39,301 bases of DNA, taken from positions 1-39,301 of IMG/VR virus record IMGVR_UViG_3300036790_000182; one strand, written 5' to 3'. This stretch comes from a virus. Positions within the stretch are counted from its first letter, which is position 1, and each line of letters begins with the position of its first letter. The notes below the pieces were generated by a model that was given only the letters and a program-made list of their open reading frames with translations, was not told the DNA's origin and searched no databases. Both the position numbers and the translations under genes were made by a program. Positions 29,773 through 37,309 of the stretch are shown piece after piece.

Positions 29773-31908
29773 TTATTTCCATGCAGGCACATAAACTACG
29801 CTCATGTCACTGCTCACAAATGTGAGCCATGTATAAGGAGCCGTATTAGTAACTGCGGGTGAATTTGCTCCTAAAAGAGCGGTTCCTGCACCGGTAGTAG
29901 ATTGGTTATATACAACAGCACTTTCAAAAAAAGCGCATCTACGTAAAGATGGGCCTGTTGCAGGAGTCCTAACATATAATCCATACATGTTAGTAACAGT
30001 TCCTGCGGATGTACTTCCGGTATCAATATACAAATTTGCTGCGGTGGTTATTGTCCCTACATTGGAACTCCATATTGGGTTTATATATGCGCCTAACCCA
30101 AATGCTATCGTTTTGGCGGAAGGGGCTATAATCGTAGGACTGCATTCGATTCCTGTGACATACGCCGCTGTACCATTAGTAGGTTGTAAAATTGGTTGGC
30201 ACAATATTCCCCACGAGCTATTGGCGCCGCTTATGGCATTTAGTGTGCCGTGTATATAAATTTCGGCCACATCAGTAGTGGCTGCGAAAACCTCCAGTCT
30301 CACATTTGAAGCAAGAGATGATACACCGAGCCCCACTTGGCCCTGAATAATCGCACCGGAAGAAGGAGGAATAGTCGAGTAATAACTTGCCCCTACCGAC
30401 AAGCCGCCATTTATTCCTACAACGGTTTGTCCTGTGAAATATGTTGGTAATCCCGCAGTTTGAATAATAAGGCTGCTAACATCAGAATTTAAGACGATTC
30501 CGCCGGACCCACCTGCCGTTCCCAAATATCCTTGTCTAGTTGTATTGCCATAAAAAGACATATAAGTTTGAGCAGCAACAGTACCGTTGACTCGAATTGC
30601 TTCTGACAAAGAAGTATTGACGGCTCCCAGAGTTAATAAATTAGAAGCACTAGAAGTTCCGATCCCCACTTGCCCCTGAATGATCGCTCCGTTAGTAGGC
30701 GGAACAGTAGAAAAATAACTACTACCTATACAGATTCCGCCCCCAAAAGCGGCACAAATATTGGAAACCCCAAAAGTAGGAGCTTCAATACCCAGTCCTC
30801 TCGCCAAAGTCACGGTCCCAGTGGCAGAAAAATTGTATATATAGATTCCGTCGTATTCCGAGATTGTTCCAACGTTTGTACTCAACGACGGTGTAATATT
30901 CATCATATGAACGGTACTGATAGTAGTAGCAGATGGAGCCGAAACGACGGGGTGAAGTGAAATTCCAGCTAATACATTCCCAGCAATACCGCCTGTAGGA
31001 ACCATATTAGGTACAATATCGAGAGCAGTCATTTTCCCTGTGCTCAATATTGAGTTTGCCGTACCGGTTATTGATAAAGCACACCCGTCTCCTGTATTCA
31101 TAAAGAGAGACGCTCTAACGGTGGTTGTCACCACAGACGCGCCGGTAGCTCCTAAATAAGTTAGCCCTTGGACTTGTAATCCATTGTCAGCCGCAGCAGT
31201 ACCAGCATTTGTATTTCCTATAGAAACAGAACCATTTGTATGGAAACCGGCTACATCTGCACTGTTATATATCCTAAATGCAGTAGTACTTTGCAGCTTG
31301 TAAAGAATAATGCTTGTCACACTATCAGTTAAACGAATTGCCTGCTGTTGTGCAACGTCTCCTGTAATATCAAGATATGTGAAAGCTCCAGATCTATTTA
31401 TTTGCACAACTGTGTTTGCATCAAATGCAGATGTTGTCCCTATTAAGACTTTGCCAGGGACTAGAATTCCACCAGAAGGAGGAGTAGTGCTTTGATAACT
31501 TCCAATCGAAATGCCATTCGTGAATGACAAAGTGATTGCGCCTGTGGATGCGGACACCGCAATCTGATTTGCAGTCCCAGTAATACTACTTACAAATCCA
31601 GACCCCGAAATAGCTAATGTAACTGCGCCAGTCTGAGGTGATCCAGAGACTCCATTCGCTGTAATAGGGGATGTAGCTGTGATAGACGAAATATATGAAC
31701 TACCACTGATTGAAACGGCCAGTGTGTTAGTACCTGGGTTTCCCACAATATTTATAGGAGCGGTGCCGATTAAATTTAAATTATTAGATCCATCCGGCCC
31801 GACTGCCCCACCGCTGTTTCCAGTAATGGTCGCAACAGTCCCAGGGGGAATTGCTGTAATATCAATAATATCTAAATTATTAGTGAATGGATTGAATCTA
31901 AATGGCAT
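29773..31908 (-). CDS. Large tail fibre with repeated modules (711 aa)
   Basis: 711 residues. N-terminus MPFRFNPFTNNLDIID is a fibre anchor type. Residues 20-130 are beta repeats (ITGNSGGAVGPDGSNNLNLI, AISGSGFVSSITGTANQIAV). A motif SIGSYQSTTPPSGG-ILVPGKVLIGTTS near residue 133 recurs twice (CIGSSYFSTVPPTNGAIIQG..., SVGASYYSTIPPSSGAIIQG...), each opening a module of roughly 120-250 residues. The end (TWLTFVSSDMSVVYVPAWK) caps the fibre. Modular repeats suggest growth by internal duplication and a role in host range. Confidence 0.8.
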   Translation of the reverse strand: MPFRFNPFTNNLDIIDITAIPPGTVATITGNSGGAVGPDGSNNLNLIGTAPINIVGNPGTNTLAVSISGSSYISSITATSPITANGVSGSPQTGAVTLAISGSGFVSSITGTANQIAVSASTGAITLSFTNGISIGSYQSTTPPSGGILVPGKVLIGTTSAFDANTVVQINRSGAFTYLDITGDVAQQQAIRLTDSVTSIILYKLQSTTAFRIYNSADVAGFHTNGSVSIGNTNAGTAAADNGLQVQGLTYLGATGASVVTTTVRASLFMNTGDGCALSITGTANSILSTGKMTALDIVPNMVPTGGIAGNVLAGISLHPVVSAPSATTISTVHMMNITPSLSTNVGTISEYDGIYIYNFSATGTVTLARGLGIEAPTFGVSNICAAFGGGICIGSSYFSTVPPTNGAIIQGQVGIGTSSASNLLTLGAVNTSLSEAIRVNGTVAAQTYMSFYGNTTRQGYLGTAGGSGGIVLNSDVSSLIIQTAGLPTYFTGQTVVGINGGLSVGASYYSTIPPSSGAIIQGQVGLGVSSLASNVRLEVFAATTDVAEIYIHGTLNAISGANSSWGILCQPILQPTNGTAAYVTGIECSPTIIAPSAKTIAFGLGAYINPIWSSNVGTITTAANLYIDTGSTSAGTVTNMYGLYVRTPATGPSLRRCAFFESAVVYNQSTTGAGTALLGANSPAVTNTAPYTWLTFVSSDMSVVYVPAWK

Positions 31909-31915
31909 TTATTCC

Positions 31916-32206
31916 TTAAGAGTAAGTATATGAAGCTCTATTAGTCCACGAAAATGCAAAGTCATTTGAAGCGACTCCAAAACCATTTTGAGGCCATGTG
32001 ATAGAAGTGACATTCCCCGAGCCGTCATAAGCTAGAAGAGCAATTTGCCAAACTAAAGCAGACTCGGAAGCCCCTGGACGAGCTTCCCCTTTATAGATCA
32101 GATTAGAGCCAGAATATTGGCCTCGGAAGGCATTATCGTTATAACTGTATGGGTTAGCACGACCGTCTGCATCCAGACGGCCTAAAGGACGCGTTGATGT
32201 AGGCAT
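31916..32206 (-). CDS. Small tail protein, paralogue of 33043-33339 (96 aa)
   Basis: 96 residues: TRPLGRLDADGRANPYSYND, YKGEARPGASESALVWQIA, VTSITWPQNGFGVASNDF and WTNRASYTYS. The same landmarks in the same order occur in the 98-residue product encoded upstream of the neighbouring fibre gene (RPLGSLDANGRLNQSSYEDE, YEGWARPG, VQWPENALGKAS, WDSRAGYTY). A duplicated small virion or fibre-associated protein; function unknown. Confidence 0.7.
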   Translation of the reverse strand: MPTSTRPLGRLDADGRANPYSYNDNAFRGQYSGSNLIYKGEARPGASESALVWQIALLAYDGSGNVTSITWPQNGFGVASNDFAFSWTNRASYTYS

Positions 32207-32213
32207 ATTATCC

Positions 32214-33011
32214 TTAGTTTAGGACTACAAAGTTTAAGACCAAAGAAGCTGTATTAGTGGTAGCACCAGTTCCATTCTGGATCGTTACGACCGATTGGTT
32301 TGCTGTATTCGCGTATGACTGAATAGTTAGAGCAGCGCCTGTAGTTCCACCGGTGAGCCAGTACCCAACTTGAGTCCCAGACCCAGTAATAGAAGTGTTA
32401 GAAATAGTCATAACTGCTGTAGCTCCAGCAGCAATACTTGGCGTGGTGATTGTTACCTGACCTACACGAGCATTAAGTGTAGCGGTGGTAGTCCCAGAGG
32501 TAGCTCCTGGATTAAAAACTATTCCAGTTCCAGCCGTAGAAGCGACAAAACTTCCATTTGTAGCTGTAATATTTCCAAGGGTAGCTGTGATAGTGGTTCC
32601 GGCAGTAACGCTAGTTGTAGCTGCGAGAGAAGTGGTAGCCGTCAATGAACCAGGAGCTGTGATAGCTGCGGGAAGCGTAAGGGTAACTGTCGCGCCGGAA
32701 GCCGCTGTAGTTATCTGATTCGCAGTGCCAGCAATTTTAATGTTTCCAGCAGAAGGAGTTGCAGTCCCAGTATCCCCGGTCAGAGTGGCAACTGCAAGAC
32801 CACCTCCACCGATTGGAGTCCACGTCGCAGAATGTCCACTGAGAGAAGCTAAGATCCATGCATGTCCATTAGAATTTTGGACTGCGATAGTTCCTAGAGC
32901 GTTTTGGATAGCCGCAGTTGAAGGGGTAGACGTGACCCTGATGACGTTTGCGGGATTCACTACTTGACCCCCTCCATAATAAGGGGTCACTTTGGGGGAA
33001 ATAGTTGGCAT
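32214..33011 (-). CDS. Ala/Thr/Gly-rich fibre protein (265 aa)
   Basis: 265 residues. The N-terminus (TISPKVTPYYGGGQVVNPAN) is followed by long Thr/Ala/Val/Gly beta sequence (LTATTSLAATTSVTAGTTIT) and the end TQVGYWLTGGTTGAALTIQS...VLNFVVLN. Repetitive strands of this type form fibre shafts or needle-like adhesins. It lies between two copies of the small paralogous tail protein. Confidence 0.7.
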   Translation of the reverse strand: MPTISPKVTPYYGGGQVVNPANVIRVTSTPSTAAIQNALGTIAVQNSNGHAWILASLSGHSATWTPIGGGGLAVATLTGDTGTATPSAGNIKIAGTANQITTAASGATVTLTLPAAITAPGSLTATTSLAATTSVTAGTTITATLGNITATNGSFVASTAGTGIVFNPGATSGTTTATLNARVGQVTITTPSIAAGATAVMTISNTSITGSGTQVGYWLTGGTTGAALTIQSYANTANQSVVTIQNGTGATTNTASLVLNFVVLN

Positions 33012-33042
33012 AATTTTTCCTAATTAAATGATTTTGAGATGG

Positions 33043-33339
33043 TTAAGCGTAGGTATAACCTGCGCGCGAATCCCAGATGAATTCGTAATCTGCACTGGCT
33101 TTTCCGAGGGCATTTTCTGGCCATTGGACTTGTGTTAAAGTTGTACTAGAATAAGTATCTTTCCGGATCTTCCATCCAGTGGCACTAGTAGGAGTCCCAG
33201 GGCGTGCCCATCCTTCGTAAACTGGAGTGGTTCCCATGCCTATGTCAGCTATATAAGCTTCGTCTTCATAGGAGGACTGATTCAATCGCCCGTTCGCGTC
33301 TAATGAGCCTAAGGGTCTGTATTTAAGTTGGGCTGACAT
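33043..33339 (-). CDS. Small tail protein, paralogue of 31916-32206 (98 aa)
   Basis: 98 residues opening the fibre block: LKYRPLGSLDANGRLNQSSY, VYEGWARPGTPTSATGWKI, TQVQWPENALGKASADYEF. Homologous to the 96-residue product further down. About 30 bases separate it from the fibre gene that follows. Probably virion; function unknown. Confidence 0.7.
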   Translation of the reverse strand: MSAQLKYRPLGSLDANGRLNQSSYEDEAYIADIGMGTTPVYEGWARPGTPTSATGWKIRKDTYSSTTLTQVQWPENALGKASADYEFIWDSRAGYTYA

Positions 33340-33394
33340 ATGTATTGCTCTTAATTAGCGATTAATGCTAAGATTGTGTTAAATAAGGAGTTAT

Positions 33395-33589
33395 ATGGAT
33401 TGGTTTAAAAAACACGCTGATACGGTAGTAGTCCTTGGGGGAATTTTAGCTTCGGTTCTATGGATGAACGGTAAGTTTGCAGCCATTGAAAAAGAGATTA
33501 CAATCATGAAAACCGTACTAATAATGAAAGATATTATGCCAAAAGAACTTGCTACTCATTCTTTAGAAAAAGGTGACAAATCAAGTTAA
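33395..33589 (+). CDS. Single-TM small membrane protein (64 aa), lysis candidate
   Basis: 64 residues on the plus strand inside the minus-strand late region, with AAGGAG before ATG. One hydrophobic helix (VVVLGGILASVLWMNGKFA, residues about 11-29), then a charged helix (AIEKEITIMKTVLIMKDIMP). A possible promoter (TTGCTC, 18 bases, TAAGAT) lies within the preceding 60 bases. Layout fits a class III holin or an envelope anchor, but no endolysin accompanies it. Confidence 0.6.
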   Translation: MDWFKKHADTVVVLGGILASVLWMNGKFAAIEKEITIMKTVLIMKDIMPKELATHSLEKGDKSS

Positions 33590-33591
33590 TG

Positions 33592-35487
33592 TTAAGCATG
33601 CTTGAATAAATGTTTTCCTATTTTATAGAAAAGGGTGCCCCCTGGAAGGCTTTTTAAGGCTGAATATCCCACTTCTTTCAGAAGTTTTTTCCCCAACGCT
33701 TTATTTTCTGACTTAGCTAATTCCAGGCCTAATTTATGTAACTCGGTTGCTACGTTTCCTCGGCCTTCTAATTCGCCTAGAATGTTGAAATTCTTGCTAT
33801 TGCTAAGGACATCGTACATTTCCTGAACGGTGGAAGAAGATTTTATTTTTCCATTCGCTAAAATTTCTTCTACTTTGGCTTCTTTCAAGATACTAAAGAA
33901 TTCGTCGCCGCCTTGAATGCCCTTCAGTTCTTCCTTGATCTTCCTTATGCCACTACGAGTATCCATTTGGCGCAGTAACTCTTCAGGGCTCTTTTCAAAT
34001 ACAGAAGGTAATTTTTTCTGGAACGCCTGCGCCTTATCTACAAGACCGCTTTTATTTTTTCCTAAAATATCTTTAAGATCTTGAGTCTCTATGGGGCTTA
34101 ATTCCTTAGCAGAGCGCCCTTCAAAAATATTTCTCTTCATTTTAGAGAGAAGATCTCTACCTCTTTGGCTCTTATCTAGTATCTTTTCTAGAGCACGAAA
34201 AGAATCGTTGTCCTGAAGGCCCTTAAAAATACTTGTGAAATCTTTATTTTTAGGTTCAAAAAGTTCTATAGTCCTCTGGTTTCCGAAAGTATCTTTAAAT
34301 TCAGAATAACGTTTGTTTAAGTCTTTATATTTCTGAAGGAGAGGCTTGCTTTTATCTCCAATAGTCTTTGAGATTTCTTCTTCAAGTTGCTTATAAATTT
34401 CTTTATAGGCTCCTTTAAAAGACGATTCCCCTATCTCCCAGTCTGCGATATCACCTATGCGCTGCTTTGCTGCGACTAAATCGCTTATTCGCGGTCTCTT
34501 GTACCCAATAATTGAACCATTTGGAGTAGCTTCAGCCGTAAGCTTAAGGAGTTCATCAGCAGCACTCATTAATTTGCTAGCACCGGTGGAAAGCTTTTCT
34601 AATGGCTTGCCTCTATTTTCTTTAATAAAGTCTGACAACTCATGAGACAGTTTAGTAGGGAAAGACTCGAGATGCTGCGTTTGCGTTTTGATATTTTGGA
34701 ATTCTTTATCAAACTTCTCTCGGGCCGCAGTCTTTATTTTCTGTGCTTCCGATTTAATTTCTTGCCCAGCTTGCAAAGAAGACTTAAAAGGTTGTTTAGA
34801 AATCGACTCTCCAATGTTCTGGGTACGATCTCCTAGAGGAGCACGTAACTTTTCTTGCGCCTCTTCTACTTTCTGATAAAAGTCTGTAGGGGGTTCTGGT
34901 TTTTGAAGAGGTTTGCTCTTTCTTCCTAAGAATCCTTGTTCAGGCTCTCCTAGTGCTGCCCGTTCTTCAAAAATACCTTGCACAGCATCTTTAGGCTTAA
35001 TGTTAGGTGCTTTCGCTCCCTTTAATTCAGGGTTCTTGCTAAAAGCCTGAGAAATGAATTTGGCTGCTTTACTGCCACCTATTTCTTGGAGCACTTTTTC
35101 AGCGGGGCCACCAGGCAAAGGAAGTAACAATTCCCCAGTACCTTCTGTAATGCCTTCAAACAATTTACGGCGCTCGCGTTGCTCTGGACTCTCGCCCTGT
35201 AAGCCGTCCCTACGTTCATAAAACTGCTCGGGAGTTTCTAGTCCTCCGCTAAGACGCTGAGCTAAATTCCCCAATCCTCTTAGAGCGCCTAATGCTTTAG
35301 ATCCAGGTTCTCCCTTATGTTTTTCATACATTTGCTTTCTTTCAAAGTTCTGAATTTCCCGAGTAGAGTAACCAGCTTTCTTAGCGCCTTCATAGTCGAA
35401 TTTCTTCTCCTTAGGCCTATTTAAGAATTGCTGGATCTCCTGATCTGAATATCCCGCTTGTCGAGCAGCATTTATATCAAAAGTCAT
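33592..35487 (-). CDS. Large internal virion (ejection-type) protein (631 aa)
   Basis: 631 residues, Lys/Glu-rich and helical. It starts with two copies of an A..AGYS..EI..F module (INAARQAGYSDQEIQQFLNR and YEGAKKAGYSTREIQNFERK), a feature of internal virion or ejection proteins. Long coiled-coil regions follow (residues about 230-420). Near the end is a short hydrophobic stretch (SLPGGTLFYKIGKHLF). In podoviruses such proteins leave the capsid first to make the channel for DNA. Coupled to the upstream gene by ATGA. No lysozyme domain is recognisable. Confidence 0.65.
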   Translation of the reverse strand: MTFDINAARQAGYSDQEIQQFLNRPKEKKFDYEGAKKAGYSTREIQNFERKQMYEKHKGEPGSKALGALRGLGNLAQRLSGGLETPEQFYERRDGLQGESPEQRERRKLFEGITEGTGELLLPLPGGPAEKVLQEIGGSKAAKFISQAFSKNPELKGAKAPNIKPKDAVQGIFEERAALGEPEQGFLGRKSKPLQKPEPPTDFYQKVEEAQEKLRAPLGDRTQNIGESISKQPFKSSLQAGQEIKSEAQKIKTAAREKFDKEFQNIKTQTQHLESFPTKLSHELSDFIKENRGKPLEKLSTGASKLMSAADELLKLTAEATPNGSIIGYKRPRISDLVAAKQRIGDIADWEIGESSFKGAYKEIYKQLEEEISKTIGDKSKPLLQKYKDLNKRYSEFKDTFGNQRTIELFEPKNKDFTSIFKGLQDNDSFRALEKILDKSQRGRDLLSKMKRNIFEGRSAKELSPIETQDLKDILGKNKSGLVDKAQAFQKKLPSVFEKSPEELLRQMDTRSGIRKIKEELKGIQGGDEFFSILKEAKVEEILANGKIKSSSTVQEMYDVLSNSKNFNILGELEGRGNVATELHKLGLELAKSENKALGKKLLKEVGYSALKSLPGGTLFYKIGKHLFKHA

Positions 35488-36152
35488 TTATAGAAACTTT
35501 CTAATGGAGGACGTTCTTTTTGAGTATTGTCTTTTTTGGATTCGGGCGCCTTAATTCTTCCATGCCTTTCGGCCAGGCTTTTAACTGCTTTTAGGCGTCC
35601 AATGTTTTCTCTTTCACTCAATTTAGAGGAAGGAAGACGAGGTTCAATAACTTTTTCATAAAGACCCTGAGGAAGTTGTCCTTTAGTCTCCAAATCTCTA
35701 AAAAAGCCTGCTATCTGAGCGGCAAGAGTGTCAAATTCGCTTCTTCTTTCTAATCCTTCTCGATTTAGTCCCGCTGGAACAGCATTAAAACTTTTGGTGA
35801 ATGGGACGCTGGTAGATCCTACATAAGGCAGTAATGATTCCATTTCGCCAATTGTACCTAGTAGATTTTCAGCAGTTTCTTTCTTTTCTTGAGATTCTTT
35901 AGATAACTGCCCACTTTTATTAAGGTTTTGCCCATGCGCCAGAACATCTTTAGCTTCTATGCCCGTCATAGCTATCTGCTGAGCTTGTTCAGGCGTAATG
36001 CCAAATTGCTGCAAAAGAGTTGAAACGCCTGATTGGCGTTTCTTATTCTGTTGGCCTTGTAAATAGCCTTGGCCTAGATCTGCGCCCGCTTGGCCTAAAT
36101 GTTGAGCTAGTAGAGTGCCGAAAGAAGGATTAGATTTAATTACTTGAACCAT
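35484..36152 (-). CDS. Internal virion (ejection-type) protein (222 aa)
   Basis: 222 residues: SFGTLLAQHLGQAGADLGQG, TLLQQFGITPEQAQQIAMTG, then a helical region with ETAENLLGTIGEMESLLPYV and LAAQIAGFFRDLETKGQLPQ. Gln/Gly-rich start and helical body resemble the smaller ejection proteins (P22 gp7/gp20 role). Between the 71-residue basic protein and the 631-residue protein, coupled to both. Confidence 0.6.
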   Translation of the reverse strand: MVQVIKSNPSFGTLLAQHLGQAGADLGQGYLQGQQNKKRQSGVSTLLQQFGITPEQAQQIAMTGIEAKDVLAHGQNLNKSGQLSKESQEKKETAENLLGTIGEMESLLPYVGSTSVPFTKSFNAVPAGLNREGLERRSEFDTLAAQIAGFFRDLETKGQLPQGLYEKVIEPRLPSSKLSERENIGRLKAVKSLAERHGRIKAPESKKDNTQKERPPLESFYK

Positions 36153-36367
36153 TAGGATTTCCTCTTCTTTTTCTTAGGCACACCAAAACTAGACCTCATT
36201 GCAAGCCCAGGAGCAGCCTGTTGCATAGTGCCTAGGCCCAAACCCTTTCTGGACTTAGATTTTGCATTAGAATCGGAATTAGCACGTTTTACCATAGAAC
36301 CAGGATCGATTGGTTGATTTGGAACGGTTCCTTTCTTGAACTGAGATGCCCATGATTTTTTAGCCAC
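36152..36367 (-). CDS. Small basic virion-region protein (71 aa)
   Basis: 71 residues from a GTG at 36367 with GGAG at good spacing; the open frame reaches 36403 but that would lie deeper in the preceding gene. Product: VAKKSWASQFKKGTVPNQPI, MVKRANSDSNAKSKSRKGLG, and a Lys/Arg tail (VPKKKKRKS). Very basic, so DNA-binding in the capsid is likely. Overlaps the previous gene's end (GGTGGCTAA) and is coupled to the next. Confidence 0.65.
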   Translation of the reverse strand: MAKKSWASQFKKGTVPNQPIDPGSMVKRANSDSNAKSKSRKGLGLGTMQQAAPGLAMRSSFGVPKKKKRKS

Positions 36368-36839
36368 CAAAGAACGCTCCGCCGATTTTACCAGCCCCAC
36401 CAACTAATCCTAGAAGCAATTGTTTCCAGAATGCAGGCTGTTTTTCAAGATAAGCAAATGAGGGAGTTCCTAACCCTAGCCCAGCACCTTGTGTAGCCAT
36501 ACTACCGAGGCCTTGGGCAGCAGTTAGTTGATTACGAGCTATAATATCAGCAATATTGGTATTCAGATCAGCTGCGCCGCCAGCAAGAGCTTGATTCAAG
36601 GAAGAATCACCGAATCCAACATCCGAGCCAAATGCATTCAGGATTTGAGGAAGAGTTTGTTGTTGGAAATTCTTGTTGGCACCAGCAATGATTGGGTTGT
36701 TGCCTTCTCCACCAGGCAGAAAGCTTTGGAATCCTTGCTGGGCCTGCTGGAATTGAGGTCCGAGATAAGATAGTAATTGGTTTAGAAATGACTCTTGGCC
36801 ACCTGATAGGGTGGGAACTTTAGAAAATCCAGATGGCAT
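36360..36839 (-). CDS. Gly/Gln-rich internal virion protein (159 aa)
   Basis: 159 residues: MPSGFSKVPTLSGGQESFLN, QQAQQGFQSFLPGGEG, GFGDSSLNQALAGGAADLNT, LAARNQ-like helix, then a hydrophobic C-terminus (LLLGLVGGAGKIGGAFFGG). The pattern MPSGFSK.PTLSG occurs in internal virion proteins of short-tailed phages; the glycine-rich hydrophobic end could insert in membranes during DNA ejection. Has its own extended -10 promoter. Confidence 0.65.
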   Translation of the reverse strand: MPSGFSKVPTLSGGQESFLNQLLSYLGPQFQQAQQGFQSFLPGGEGNNPIIAGANKNFQQQTLPQILNAFGSDVGFGDSSLNQALAGGAADLNTNIADIIARNQLTAAQGLGSMATQGAGLGLGTPSFAYLEKQPAFWKQLLLGLVGGAGKIGGAFFGG

Positions 36840-36861
36840 ATTTTATCTCTGTATACATTTA

Positions 36862-36891
36862 ATTATAACACATTTTAAATTTGAGTTCCAA
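36862..36891 (-). promoter_or_regulatory. Promoter of the ejection-protein operon
   Basis: Minus strand: TTGGAA (36891-36886), 18-base spacer ending in TGT, TATAAT (36867-36862). Same architecture as the terS and 7161 promoters. It overlaps the end of the preceding gene. Confidence 0.7.
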
Positions 36892-37309
36892 TAAACTTAA
36901 TATTGAAGTTGCCAGTGATGCCACTTCTATTGTGGCTTATTTGAAAATTCGTTGAGCTTGAACTTATTGTTAGGGAGTTCCCGCTCCAAGCTCCCGTCCC
37001 TACTTGTGAACCAAGGACGGCTACAGATCCCGATGCCGACGCATCCGCTTTGCATAGAGAGGCTGTTATGGTAGGAAGTGTAGAATCGACACCGCTGACA
37101 CATATAATATAAGCTCCATAATTGGGTAAATTAGGTATATTCGCAGAAAATGAAGTAATTGAAAAGTCATAATAAAGATTGTCTTTATTATTTACAGTTG
37201 AAGCTATATTCTCATAAAGAGAGGTTAGATAAGGGATGAAAAGATCTTCCTTCTCAGGGACTATAGTTGATACATCTAAGGAGGGTAGATCGACTACAGG
37301 ATAAGTCAT
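36875..37309 (-). CDS. Tail-associated protein (144 aa)
   Basis: 144 residues coupled to the tail hub by ATGA. Start: MTYPVVDLPSLDVSTIVPEK, then EDLFIPYLTSLYENIAST. The C-terminal 80 residues are beta-rich and Ser/Gly/Thr-rich (ITASLCKADASASGSVAVLG, SLTISSSSTNFQISHNRS). Probably a small tail or fibre-base protein. Family not recognised. Confidence 0.65.
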   Translation of the reverse strand: MTYPVVDLPSLDVSTIVPEKEDLFIPYLTSLYENIASTVNNKDNLYYDFSITSFSANIPNLPNYGAYIICVSGVDSTLPTITASLCKADASASGSVAVLGSQVGTGAWSGNSLTISSSSTNFQISHNRSGITGNFNIKFIGTQI

